Shown: one piece after another, positions 35,428 through 43,175 of the stretch
How positions within the stretch are numbered: the first letter of the stretch is position 1
Layout: every line of letters begins with the position of its first letter
Assembly: GCF_001982635.1 (NCBI RefSeq)
Contig: NZ_MKFI01000003.1
Span: 124,001-188,000 of the forward strand
Direction of reading: 5' to 3'
Length of the DNA: 64,000 nt
Source of the DNA: Bradyrhizobium mercantei
GTDB taxonomy: Bacteria; Pseudomonadota; Alphaproteobacteria; Rhizobiales; Xanthobacteraceae
The notes under the pieces: generated by a model
Told to the model about the DNA's origin: nothing
Database searches by the model: none
The model's input: the letters and a program-made list of their open reading frames with translations, nothing else
Position numbers and translations under genes: made by a program

Positions 35428-37281
35428 GTGTGGATTGAATCGGTGCGGATTGAGGGAGGGATCCTCAATGGCTTCGATCAGCAGTTTGATCCGAAGCTGA
35501 ACGTACTTATTGGCGGACGGGGAACCGGCAAGAGCTCGGTTATTGAGCTGTTGCGCTTCTGCCTAGGTGCGAGTTCATACACCGACCCTGGGGAGCAGGA
35601 GGCGGCTGAGCATGCCTTGGGCGTTCTGGGCGATGGACGTATCTCGATTGTGCTGACAGATGGCAAATACCGCGTAGAGGTTTCCCGAACGGCCCAAGAT
35701 ATCGAACCCGATGCTTCTGACGAATTCTCGAGCCCCTTCGTATTTTCGCAGGCAGAGATCGAGACGATCGGCCTCCAGGCGCAATCGCGCCTGCGTCTGG
35801 TGGATGGCTTCCTCGCGCCCGAGGCGCAACGGCTTGCTGAGAGCACGGGCGCGGCACGAATCCGGTCGGCTACGGCGGAGATCCGAACGCTACTGGCGGA
35901 GATCGATGACATTGCCGAGAAGACTTCTGAGCTCCCGAAACTTCAAGCGCAGTTGACGACGGTCAAGGCGCAGAGCGCAGCCCAGAGTCAAGTGCACAAG
36001 GAAATCGAGGCACAGCGCAAGGCCTTGGGTGAGGTTACGCCGCAACTTGCCGCAGCGCGTGTCCGTGCGGAGGCGATCGGCCGTGCTGCTGATCAGGTTG
36101 GTGCTTGGAGCCAACGACTGGACGAAATAATCGAGCGCAAGCCGGACCTCGAGCCTTGGCCCGCTCAGGCCGGGACGGCTGATGAATTGGTGGATTTACG
36201 AAAGCGGGAACGGCAGGCCGGCCATCGACTAGGCGGTGCGCTTGAAGAATACTTGTCTATCGCGTCCGAATTGGAGCGTAAGAAGACCACTGCGGCCAGC
36301 CAAAAGGCGGGATTCGAAAATCGCGCACGCGATATTCGCCAGAAAATCGAGGAAAAGCAGAAAGGCGCGAGCGCGGTCGACAAGCGCATCAGTGACCTTA
36401 CGCAGCAAATTTCTGTCCTGATGTCCCTGGTCGATCTGCGAAAAGAACGGGAAGCGCGCGTGAAACAGCTTGCAACACAGCGTACAAAAATGCTGGCGCA
36501 ACAGGAAGCATCCCGCGAAGCGCGTACGAAAGATCGTGAGCGGATAGTCAGCGCTCTCAATAGGGCTCTGGGACCGGCGGTCCGGCTTGGCGTTGTCCCT
36601 TATGCGCAGCAGCTTGAATATGTCAGCAGCCTGACGGCCGCATTGCGGGGGAGTGGGCTCCGATACAAGGAGCTCGCGGAAAGGATCGCCGAGACATACA
36701 GTCCCCAGGAAATTGCGCAGCTCGCTGAAAGTCGCGATATCAAGGAAATCGCTGCCACGCTGGAAATCACCGACGAGCGGGCGTTGCGACTGTGCGACGC
36801 GTTGCGCGAGCAGTCTGGTGCGGGGCTTTTCACGGCGCGGGTCGAAGACGATATTCGGCTCGAATTGATGGACGGAACAGATTATAAAGGCATCGATTTC
36901 TTATCGATGGGTCAGCGGTGCACAGTCGTTCTGCCTATTATCCTTCACCATACCGAGCGGATGATCATTCTTGACCAGCCGGAAGATCATCTCGACAACG
37001 CCTTCGTGGTTGGAACCCTGGTGAAGGCGATTGAGGCTCGTGGCAAAGGCGCCCAGACGATCATCGCGACCCATAACCCGAATATCCCGGTGCTGAGCGA
37101 AGCCGCGAGAGTGATCCACCTCGATTCGGACGGCAGCCAATGCTTCGTTCGGGCTGCCGGCAATGTGACGGCGCCACGGATCGTCGATGCTATCACCACC
37201 ATCATGGAGGGTGGCCGAGAAGCTTTCGCAAGACGAGCGGATTTCTACGCGAAGAACCAGCCCAATGTCGCCAAGCGCTGA
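35428..37281 (+). CDS. SMC/RecF-like AAA ATPase (first gene of a three-gene signalling unit)
   Basis: A 617-residue coiled-coil ATPase. Walker A LIGGRGTGKSSVIE is at residues 28-40. Two helical coiled-coil stretches (about 145-240 and 265-385) flank a hinge-like middle. The C-terminal half of the ATPase domain has an ABC-type signature IDFLSMGQRCTVVLP, Walker B MIILDQPEDHLDNAF and switch histidine in TIIATHNPNIPVL. This is the layout of RecF/SMC-like and OLD-like ATPases that bind DNA ends or foreign DNA. The GTG start follows an AAGAAGGGA site. It overlaps the next gene by 17 bases, so the three proteins are made together. Confidence 0.85.
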   Translation: MWIESVRIEGGILNGFDQQFDPKLNVLIGGRGTGKSSVIELLRFCLGASSYTDPGEQEAAEHALGVLGDGRISIVLTDGKYRVEVSRTAQDIEPDASDEFSSPFVFSQAEIETIGLQAQSRLRLVDGFLAPEAQRLAESTGAARIRSATAEIRTLLAEIDDIAEKTSELPKLQAQLTTVKAQSAAQSQVHKEIEAQRKALGEVTPQLAAARVRAEAIGRAADQVGAWSQRLDEIIERKPDLEPWPAQAGTADELVDLRKRERQAGHRLGGALEEYLSIASELERKKTTAASQKAGFENRARDIRQKIEEKQKGASAVDKRISDLTQQISVLMSLVDLRKEREARVKQLATQRTKMLAQQEASREARTKDRERIVSALNRALGPAVRLGVVPYAQQLEYVSSLTAALRGSGLRYKELAERIAETYSPQEIAQLAESRDIKEIAATLEITDERALRLCDALREQSGAGLFTARVEDDIRLELMDGTDYKGIDFLSMGQRCTVVLPIILHHTERMIILDQPEDHLDNAFVVGTLVKAIEARGKGAQTIIATHNPNIPVLSEAARVIHLDSDGSQCFVRAAGNVTAPRIVDAITTIMEGGREAFARRADFYAKNQPNVAKR

Positions 37282-38167
37282 CACAATTCTCCGGCGGTTG
37301 CGGTCGGAATCGCCAACCGAGAGACTGGAAGCGGCCCGCTATCTGGCAGACCATGCTCTGCCGGAACACGAGACGATCATTCGGGAGGCAGCAGCGAATG
37401 AACCCGTCCGCTGGATAAGAAGTGCACTTCGCCGAGCCGTGGCGCGCATCTCGCCCAACCCGGAAGCCAGCTCGTTTCCGACCTCGGTCGACAAGGACGA
37501 TCTGCCCGCAGGCTTCGCTGCGCAAGTCTATGCCGAAGCGCTGGAGACAACTGCGTCACAGCTCATGCATGAGATCGAGCCTTTGCTGGGCGGATTGCGA
37601 TTGGCGGCCGAGACGGAGATCGAGAACTTCGATGCGTCGGCAACCCGGCGAGGCCTTGATCGGTTGGATCAATTTCTGGAGGCGCTGTCGCGGCTGCGGC
37701 GCGCCGCGAGCGCACCAAGAATCGAAGAGTTTGCGCTGGACGAAGCGATAATCCGCTGCATTGAAGAAGCCCAACTGCCGGAGGGCTTGCAAATACAGCG
37801 CCCGGGCCCCCGTCCTTGCATTGTGGAAGGTGATAGTGGACTTGTGTCGTTGGCGTTCACCAACGGGCTTCGAAATGCCATTGAGGCGACAGCGGCGCTG
37901 GGCGGAGGTCGTAGTCTTTCACCCATCGTGGTGACGTGGGGCACGACAAACGTTGAATATTGGGTTTCGATCGTGGATGCCGGGATTGGTTTCAAAGGTA
38001 ACCTGCAACGGGCATTTGACATTGGTACCACAACGAAATCGGGCCACCTCGGGATGGGTCTGGCAATAGCTCACCAATCGCTTGCCTCGATGGGTGGTCA
38101 GGTGTTCCTGGTACCGAACGAACGGGGTGTCCGGTTCGAAATGCGCTGGCCGAAGAAGACGGATTAA
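37265..38167 (+). CDS. Soluble histidine kinase with HEAT-like N-terminus
   Basis: A 300-residue kinase without membrane helices. The N-terminal 65 residues (TILRRLRSESPTERLEAARY, ANEPVRWIRSALRRAV) look like HEAT repeats, a protein-binding module. The dimerisation helix has His102 in SQLMHEIEPLLGGLRL, the H-E-I-x-P-L form of an acceptor histidine. The ATPase domain has the N box NGLRNAIEATAALGG (Asn204), DAGIGF (238-243) and GHLGMGLAIAH (260-270), all intact. Start at the ATG at 37265 within the ATPase gene's end. Its partner receiver is the next gene, two bases downstream. Confidence 0.85.
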   Translation: MSPSADTILRRLRSESPTERLEAARYLADHALPEHETIIREAAANEPVRWIRSALRRAVARISPNPEASSFPTSVDKDDLPAGFAAQVYAEALETTASQLMHEIEPLLGGLRLAAETEIENFDASATRRGLDRLDQFLEALSRLRRAASAPRIEEFALDEAIIRCIEEAQLPEGLQIQRPGPRPCIVEGDSGLVSLAFTNGLRNAIEATAALGGGRSLSPIVVTWGTTNVEYWVSIVDAGIGFKGNLQRAFDIGTTTKSGHLGMGLAIAHQSLASMGGQVFLVPNERGVRFEMRWPKKTD

Positions 38168-38169
38168 TC

Positions 38170-39594
38170 ATGCGCGTCCTTCTCGTCGAGGATAAAACGG
38201 AATTCGCGCAGCTCGTCGAGAAGGCCGTTCGCTCGATTCCGGATTGTGAGTTGGTCTGGTGTGCCAGCCGGGATAGCGCCCTGGCTCGCCTCGCAGCTGA
38301 ATCGTTCGACCTCGTCGTGCTGGATCGTCGGATCCCAAGCATGGATGATGTCCTCGATGATCACGCTGATCACGGATGGCGCGTATTTCAGCACGTGCGC
38401 GAGAATCTGCCTGGAACGCCGGTCTGGTTTCTGACGGGTAGCGAGGATGCCGATTTTGTCGTTGAGCTCAATAACGAGTTCGGCAGGACCGCCGACGTCC
38501 ACGGCCGCCGCCAGAACGAGCAGATGTATCAGGTCTGCTGGAAGAAACGCATCTCTGAATGCGTCAAGCGGCTGCGTGACTTTGCCGAGCACCGGGCGAT
38601 TTTGGAGCGCATTGCTGTCAATAGTCTGGGCGGGTCGCCCGTTCTGACCGTAGAAGAGTATCGCACGTTACGGATGTTCGGGCGCCAACGTAACGGAGCT
38701 GTCGTCGACTGTGTGGTGCTCGGCGGTGGGTTGTCGAGCTCGCGCGTTCTCAAGGTTGTTGTCAAGGAGGCCAACGGCGCGGTTCTCCTTACCGCTGTGG
38801 CGAAAGTTGCGCCGCTGCCGGTCATCCGCGACGAAGCCGAACGGTATCAGAACCATATTACACGGCTGGCACCAGGAGGATTTCCACCTCTTACGGAACG
38901 TATTGAAGTAGGTGCCGGCAATACGGGGGCAATCTTCTACGGCATGGTCGGCGCCAAGGTCCAAAGTCTCTTCGAGCGCCTTGCAGGCAATCATCCGGAA
39001 ACCGCGGAACTCCCGGCTCGTCTCCGCGCGCTAGAGCATGGTTGGTATCAGGGCAAACAAACAACGCGAGTCCGTGTAGGCCAGATTCGACGGCGTTTTA
39101 TCGGTGACCCGCAGTTGCCCGCGATCGAGAACGAACTGGACGGCATCGACACGACGGCGGTTGAGGACAAGGAGATAAACGTCTCACAGTGCTGCCAGCA
39201 CGGCGACTTTCACTGTGCGAACGTCGTGTTCGACGAGACGGACCGCGCCATGGTGATCGATTTTGGCGACGTGGGCGGTGCGGTCTCTGCAATTGATCCG
39301 GTGACGCTTGAGCTGAGCACGGTCTTTCATACGCAGCATACGAGCCTGCCCGCAGACTGGCCAACCGAGGCCCACATGACGCAGTGGGTCGACGTGGAGC
39401 GCTATGTTGAAGGGTGTGCGTTCGGTCCATTCATTCGTGGGTGCCGTGCATGGGCGCTTGCCGAGGCCGCGTCGGAGGATGAGGTCATCGCTGTGGCCTA
39501 CGGCTACGCTTTGCGTCAGCTGAAATACGCGGATACTGACAAGGCGCTCGCTCGGGCACTTATTCGGGCTTGCATAGCAAGACTAGCGCGGTGA
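38170..39594 (+). CDS. Receiver domain fused to an APH-like kinase domain
   Basis: A 474-residue fusion. Residues 1-130 form a receiver with acidic pair Glu7/Asp8, phospho-accepting Asp52 (LVVLDRRIP), Thr/Ser in FLTGSED and a lysine near 125. From about 150 onward a kinase fold of the aminoglycoside/choline phosphotransferase type appears: glycine loop VLGGGLSSSRVLK, lysine in AVAKVAPL (about 212), glutamate in RDEAERYQ, catalytic loop QHGDFHCANVVFD (Asp346, Asn351) and metal site VIDFGDVG (364-369). All catalytic residues are kept. It looks like the output of the preceding kinase, with a phosphotransferase effector instead of DNA binding. It resembles what I recall as a TCAD9-type domain; that needs testing. 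Confidence 0.8.
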   Translation: MRVLLVEDKTEFAQLVEKAVRSIPDCELVWCASRDSALARLAAESFDLVVLDRRIPSMDDVLDDHADHGWRVFQHVRENLPGTPVWFLTGSEDADFVVELNNEFGRTADVHGRRQNEQMYQVCWKKRISECVKRLRDFAEHRAILERIAVNSLGGSPVLTVEEYRTLRMFGRQRNGAVVDCVVLGGGLSSSRVLKVVVKEANGAVLLTAVAKVAPLPVIRDEAERYQNHITRLAPGGFPPLTERIEVGAGNTGAIFYGMVGAKVQSLFERLAGNHPETAELPARLRALEHGWYQGKQTTRVRVGQIRRRFIGDPQLPAIENELDGIDTTAVEDKEINVSQCCQHGDFHCANVVFDETDRAMVIDFGDVGGAVSAIDPVTLELSTVFHTQHTSLPADWPTEAHMTQWVDVERYVEGCAFGPFIRGCRAWALAEAASEDEVIAVAYGYALRQLKYADTDKALARALIRACIARLAR

Positions 39595-39603
39595 ACGCTG
39601 GGT

Positions 39604-41121
39604 CTAGAGAAGCATGCTTTCCATCTGCATGTGGCGTTCCGCCTCGTCGAGTAGCCAATCGACGTGTGCATCGCCCTCTTCGACATCAAGGTCATTTGCC
39701 TTCGCGAATTCGTGGCCGAGAATATCCCGTGCCTTTGGCTTCGAGTACCCCAATTCCACGAGCTCGCTCATCTCACGAAAGGTGTCGTAGGCGCTCCTCC
39801 GGTGCTCGTGGTAGTCGTCGATAGCATCGATGAGCGGTCGGTTGCCGAGCGCAAGCGTGATCGCGCTTTCCCAATCCACGTCGTGAGGCACATGTGGCGT
39901 CGCCATGCCGACGAGCAGGCGCACATTGCCAATCGTGAGGTTGTTTTCAGTTAGTCCAGGTGTGCGTCGCTTGACCTCCGCGATGATGTTTCTGCAGTCT
40001 TGGCAGACAAGCTTGTTGATGTGCGAACCGATGATGATCTGGCTCGTCGCGCGTGTCCGCCGGCGCCAAAGGCTGTCGGGGTTTTCTTCTGGTTCGAATT
40101 CGCAGACGCGATGAATGTGGGCCGTCCAGAGCCCCCGATTCGACTTCCGGCAAATTTCGTGTTTCGAGCGATCGCAGCTCGGACAAGACCAGTCACTGCC
40201 CGCCATAACCCAAGGCTTGTGATCCTGTTTTTGACGGTCGATCTCGGCGAACTCGGATTCGCTTGGAACCTCTCCGCGAGGTTTTCGCTTAGGTCTGGGT
40301 GAATTGCCTGCGCTCTCATTGGACGTCGAACGCGCCTCGATTGCGCTCGCCAGACCAAAGTTGCGTTTCTCGGATGAGGCCCGCTGAAAAATGCTGTAAA
40401 TGATGTCGCGATCCTGCAGATACGCAAAAGACCGCTCGCCTGCGGCTACTTGTCGGCGATGGCGTCCGGAAACGACCCGTTGTGCCATGCGTCTAGTGAA
40501 ATCGAGCCGATCCGCAACATCGTCTTTGGCGAGAAGCCATGCGGCTTTGGCCTTGCCGAGATCGATCTCATGCAGTCGATTTGGAGCGACATCAATGAAT
40601 GATGCGATCTCGGACGGTGTAAAGGTAAAGTCGCTGTCGATCTCTTTCGCTAGTTCCAGCTTAGCGCGGCCTTCGGCAAGGTTGCAGTCAATGCAGATCA
40701 GGGTCTGCTCGAAACGTTCTACGAGAAGCATGAGCGCATTCTCGGCGCGGCCGACCTGGATGATGGTCTCGCGATCGTCGCTATGAAGCCTGTGCTCCCG
40801 GAAAATACGCTTTGCACGATCAGCAAGATGGTCATGGTGATACTCAAGCCGGCAAAGCAGCACTCCGCCGCTGCTCACACGCGCAATATGTGGCTTCTCA
40901 CGTTGGCAGCACGGACAAATCCAATGCTGCCGTGTGGACGCCCACCCGCGATTGAGATCCAGTTTGGCGGCTGAGAAATGCGCGAGCAGAGCCTTTGTTT
41001 GGGCACTCCATCGTCCGTCACGGAACGGAGCAAATAGCGCGAGCTCTTCATCCGCCAACCGCGTGATATCCGGGATCGCAAGTGTGACCGTGTAGCCAGC
41101 GTCTTTCTCCAATGAGTCCAT
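39604..41121 (-). CDS. Protein with two HNH-like zinc-binding domains
   Basis: A 505-residue protein with two similar treble-clef regions. In the first, Cys69/Cys72 (WICPCC), the LEYHHDH stretch at 92-98 and Cys143/Cys146 in CIDCN give the CxxC-HxH-CxxCN form of an HNH endonuclease. The second (about 310-375) repeats it with WSCPSCDRSKHEIC, TAHIHRVCEF and LVCQDCRN, but its histidine part is less canonical. The middle is Ser/Pro/Lys-rich. It is probably a nuclease, perhaps restriction-like. It starts 18 bases after the DUF3223 gene on the same strand and converges on the receiver-kinase gene with only 9 bases between. Confidence 0.6.
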   Translation of the reverse strand: MDSLEKDAGYTVTLAIPDITRLADEELALFAPFRDGRWSAQTKALLAHFSAAKLDLNRGWASTRQHWICPCCQREKPHIARVSSGGVLLCRLEYHHDHLADRAKRIFREHRLHSDDRETIIQVGRAENALMLLVERFEQTLICIDCNLAEGRAKLELAKEIDSDFTFTPSEIASFIDVAPNRLHEIDLGKAKAAWLLAKDDVADRLDFTRRMAQRVVSGRHRRQVAAGERSFAYLQDRDIIYSIFQRASSEKRNFGLASAIEARSTSNESAGNSPRPKRKPRGEVPSESEFAEIDRQKQDHKPWVMAGSDWSCPSCDRSKHEICRKSNRGLWTAHIHRVCEFEPEENPDSLWRRRTRATSQIIIGSHINKLVCQDCRNIIAEVKRRTPGLTENNLTIGNVRLLVGMATPHVPHDVDWESAITLALGNRPLIDAIDDYHEHRRSAYDTFREMSELVELGYSKPKARDILGHEFAKANDLDVEEGDAHVDWLLDEAERHMQMESMLL

Positions 41122-41138
41122 TGCGTGGATACCTCATC

Positions 41139-41879
41139 CTAAATCAGTACCGGCAACTTCACTTTTGGTCGCCGCTGACCCGCTGACATCGAGAGGTTTC
41201 GGTGTCGTGCAACGATCCGGAGCGTCGCTGCGCCGTGATGAAATAGCCGGAAGGCATCCGCGACGGCTCGGTCGACAAAGGTCGTGGTAGTCTGCGCGTC
41301 TGCCGGCAAGGTCAACGTTCCCTTAGGCGCGCCATGCTGCCAACCACGCGCGGCGCGGAATGTTATGACCAATTGCCCAAAAGTCGGATATGCGTGATCG
41401 AGATGGGCGTCAGGGAAAGCAAGCAACTCGCCGGTAAGGTCGCAAGGGACGCGGCCGGTGCTATCCGCGAAAGCGGTGAAATGACGCTTCTTCGCCGCCA
41501 GGAGATCCGCCGCCACGGCGGCACGGCAGGCATCATAGAACTCCTGCGCATTCGACTTCGGCTGCCCCTTTACAGCCTGGATATAGCTAAAGTCGGTTTC
41601 GCTGCCGTCGACCCGACGCACCCAAAAGCCGGGTGTTGAAAAGCCTTCGCCAGCATTCTGGCGCCGGAAAAAATAGTCTATTCCGCGCCCAATCTTTGCC
41701 GGTCCGTCGACGATGACGGCATCGTAACGCTCAAGAAGGGCGACAAGATCATCGTGATCAAGATAGTCCTCGACGGTTTGCTCGTCGGCATATCGTCTGA
41801 GCATATTCTTGAAGTGATCGAGAGCGCCAGTTTGCGCCTTCCAGAACCGGCCATTCGGAAGGGAAACAGATTTGGCCAT
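41139..41879 (-). CDS. DUF3223 family protein
   Basis: A 246-residue protein with a DUF3223/DCL-like domain over the first 110 residues (VSLPNGRFWKAQTGALDHFK, EDYLDHDDLVALLERYDAV, GFWVRRVDGSETDFSYI). The C-terminal half has DLTGELLAFPDAHLDHAYP, a His-Asp-His pattern that could be a nuclease-like metal site. The ATG at 41879 (MAKSVSLPNG) is preferred over an upstream extension to 41975. DUF3223 proteins include the plant DCL protein needed for rRNA maturation; the bacterial role is unknown. It precedes the HNH-like gene by 18 bases, so the two are a likely operon. Confidence 0.65.
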   Translation of the reverse strand: MAKSVSLPNGRFWKAQTGALDHFKNMLRRYADEQTVEDYLDHDDLVALLERYDAVIVDGPAKIGRGIDYFFRRQNAGEGFSTPGFWVRRVDGSETDFSYIQAVKGQPKSNAQEFYDACRAAVAADLLAAKKRHFTAFADSTGRVPCDLTGELLAFPDAHLDHAYPTFGQLVITFRAARGWQHGAPKGTLTLPADAQTTTTFVDRAVADAFRLFHHGAATLRIVARHRNLSMSAGQRRPKVKLPVLI

Positions 41880-42103
41880 TGCATGGAGCCCATTTAAGCG
41901 AATGTCGATAAAGCGCCTCAGCGTGAACGTAGGAGATGTGCAAGTTCGGCGCGTCCACACGGGCCCACGATCCATTAGCGGCTACGGGCTGATCATGGCA
42001 TAATTGTTATTGCCTCTTGCAGACCTTGATCCTCTCGCGTGTGATACGTTCACCTACATGCTGATCGCTGCGGCCCTCGGCATTGACCATAAACTCGTAC
42101 TAA

Positions 42104-43063
42104 TCATTGAATCAGGCCAGCCCCTCTAAGATGCGACAATTGATCAAACTTCCACTTCTTGTCTGCAATGAAGTCAACTCGATCATCGAGCTCTACAAGA
42201 AAGTCCAGTGAGCGCCGGTTGATCTGCAGGATGCCGAACTTCTGCTCGTACATCCTCCGAACGTCGGCATCGTCACGAGGGAATACGGCGTACCACGGAA
42301 TCTTTCTATCCTGTCTAAGACGATAAAGTTCGGCCCCTATGTCCATGTCCATGAAAGCGTATCCGATAAACAGCACGCAGCTCTGGTTGAAGTCGGAAAG
42401 GAACCGTTCGATCATACCTTTGTAATCGCCAATCATGCGAAAGTAATCGAACATTGTAATGACGAGCCCTCCTTGCCCGATTTGGCGCGCTGCAAGCTCC
42501 ATCGTGCCGTGCGGTTTGAACAAAGGCATTCTGGGCGCCGGGGAATCGAGGTGCGCTGCATTGTGCCTTAGGAAAATCTCCTCCGTTTTTGGTTGCCCGA
42601 TCTGGAGGCGCCAGCCCTTTTCGATGAGCTCATCATAATTCGTAGTGAAGAGCGCTTTCGGTCCGAGAAAGGGAAGTACAGCGTGTTGCCAAAGAGGTCG
42701 GGTACAGTCGAACCGCGCGGTCAGATATTCCTCTATAGCCCCTCGTCCGGCCCGCGCTTCGGCCAAGGCCGCAGCGTGCTCGAGTGACATCATCCCGAGC
42801 GTTTTCGGCCCAAACGCTCTCCTCTCTTCATCGTTGCACATGAATTCCAGCCAGATCTCATCCCGCAGCCGCAGTGCAGAAGGCAAGAGTTGACCTGCGC
42901 GGTTTTTGGCGCCGACCGACGCCCCGGCGCCTAGGAAGATCGTCAGTCGGGAGCTTACGCGCCCCCAGTTGCTGACAAGGTTATCGAAATTCCCGTCGGG
43001 TGGCAGTAACTGCCGCTCGTACGGGTCGATATCGTCGGGCTTCGGTCCGTGGTCCTTGGTCAT
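42104..43063 (-). CDS. SIR2-like (predicted NADase) protein
   Basis: A 319-residue SIR2-family protein. The NAD site opens RLTIFLGAGASVGAKN. TTNYDELIEKGW supplies the ribose/nicotinamide-contacting asparagine and aspartate, PLFKPHGTM the catalytic histidine, and VLFIGYAFMDMDIG the C-terminal strand. SIR2 proteins of this size are frequent anti-phage effectors that deplete NAD. I place the start at the ATG at 43063; an in-frame ATG at 43108 would add 15 residues and has AAAGGA upstream. It is divergent from the Mokosh-like operon and may be its accessory or an independent defence gene. Confidence 0.82.
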   Translation of the reverse strand: MTKDHGPKPDDIDPYERQLLPPDGNFDNLVSNWGRVSSRLTIFLGAGASVGAKNRAGQLLPSALRLRDEIWLEFMCNDEERRAFGPKTLGMMSLEHAAALAEARAGRGAIEEYLTARFDCTRPLWQHAVLPFLGPKALFTTNYDELIEKGWRLQIGQPKTEEIFLRHNAAHLDSPAPRMPLFKPHGTMELAARQIGQGGLVITMFDYFRMIGDYKGMIERFLSDFNQSCVLFIGYAFMDMDIGAELYRLRQDRKIPWYAVFPRDDADVRRMYEQKFGILQINRRSLDFLVELDDRVDFIADKKWKFDQLSHLRGAGLIQ

Positions 43064-43175
43064 CGAAAAAGTCCCATTTCCGCTTGGATAAATCGTGGAA
43101 ACAAGCATCGGCGATTGTTTCCTTTCGATATAAGTCTCTATTGTCTTGCAACTTATCGTTTATAGGGTCCGATTC

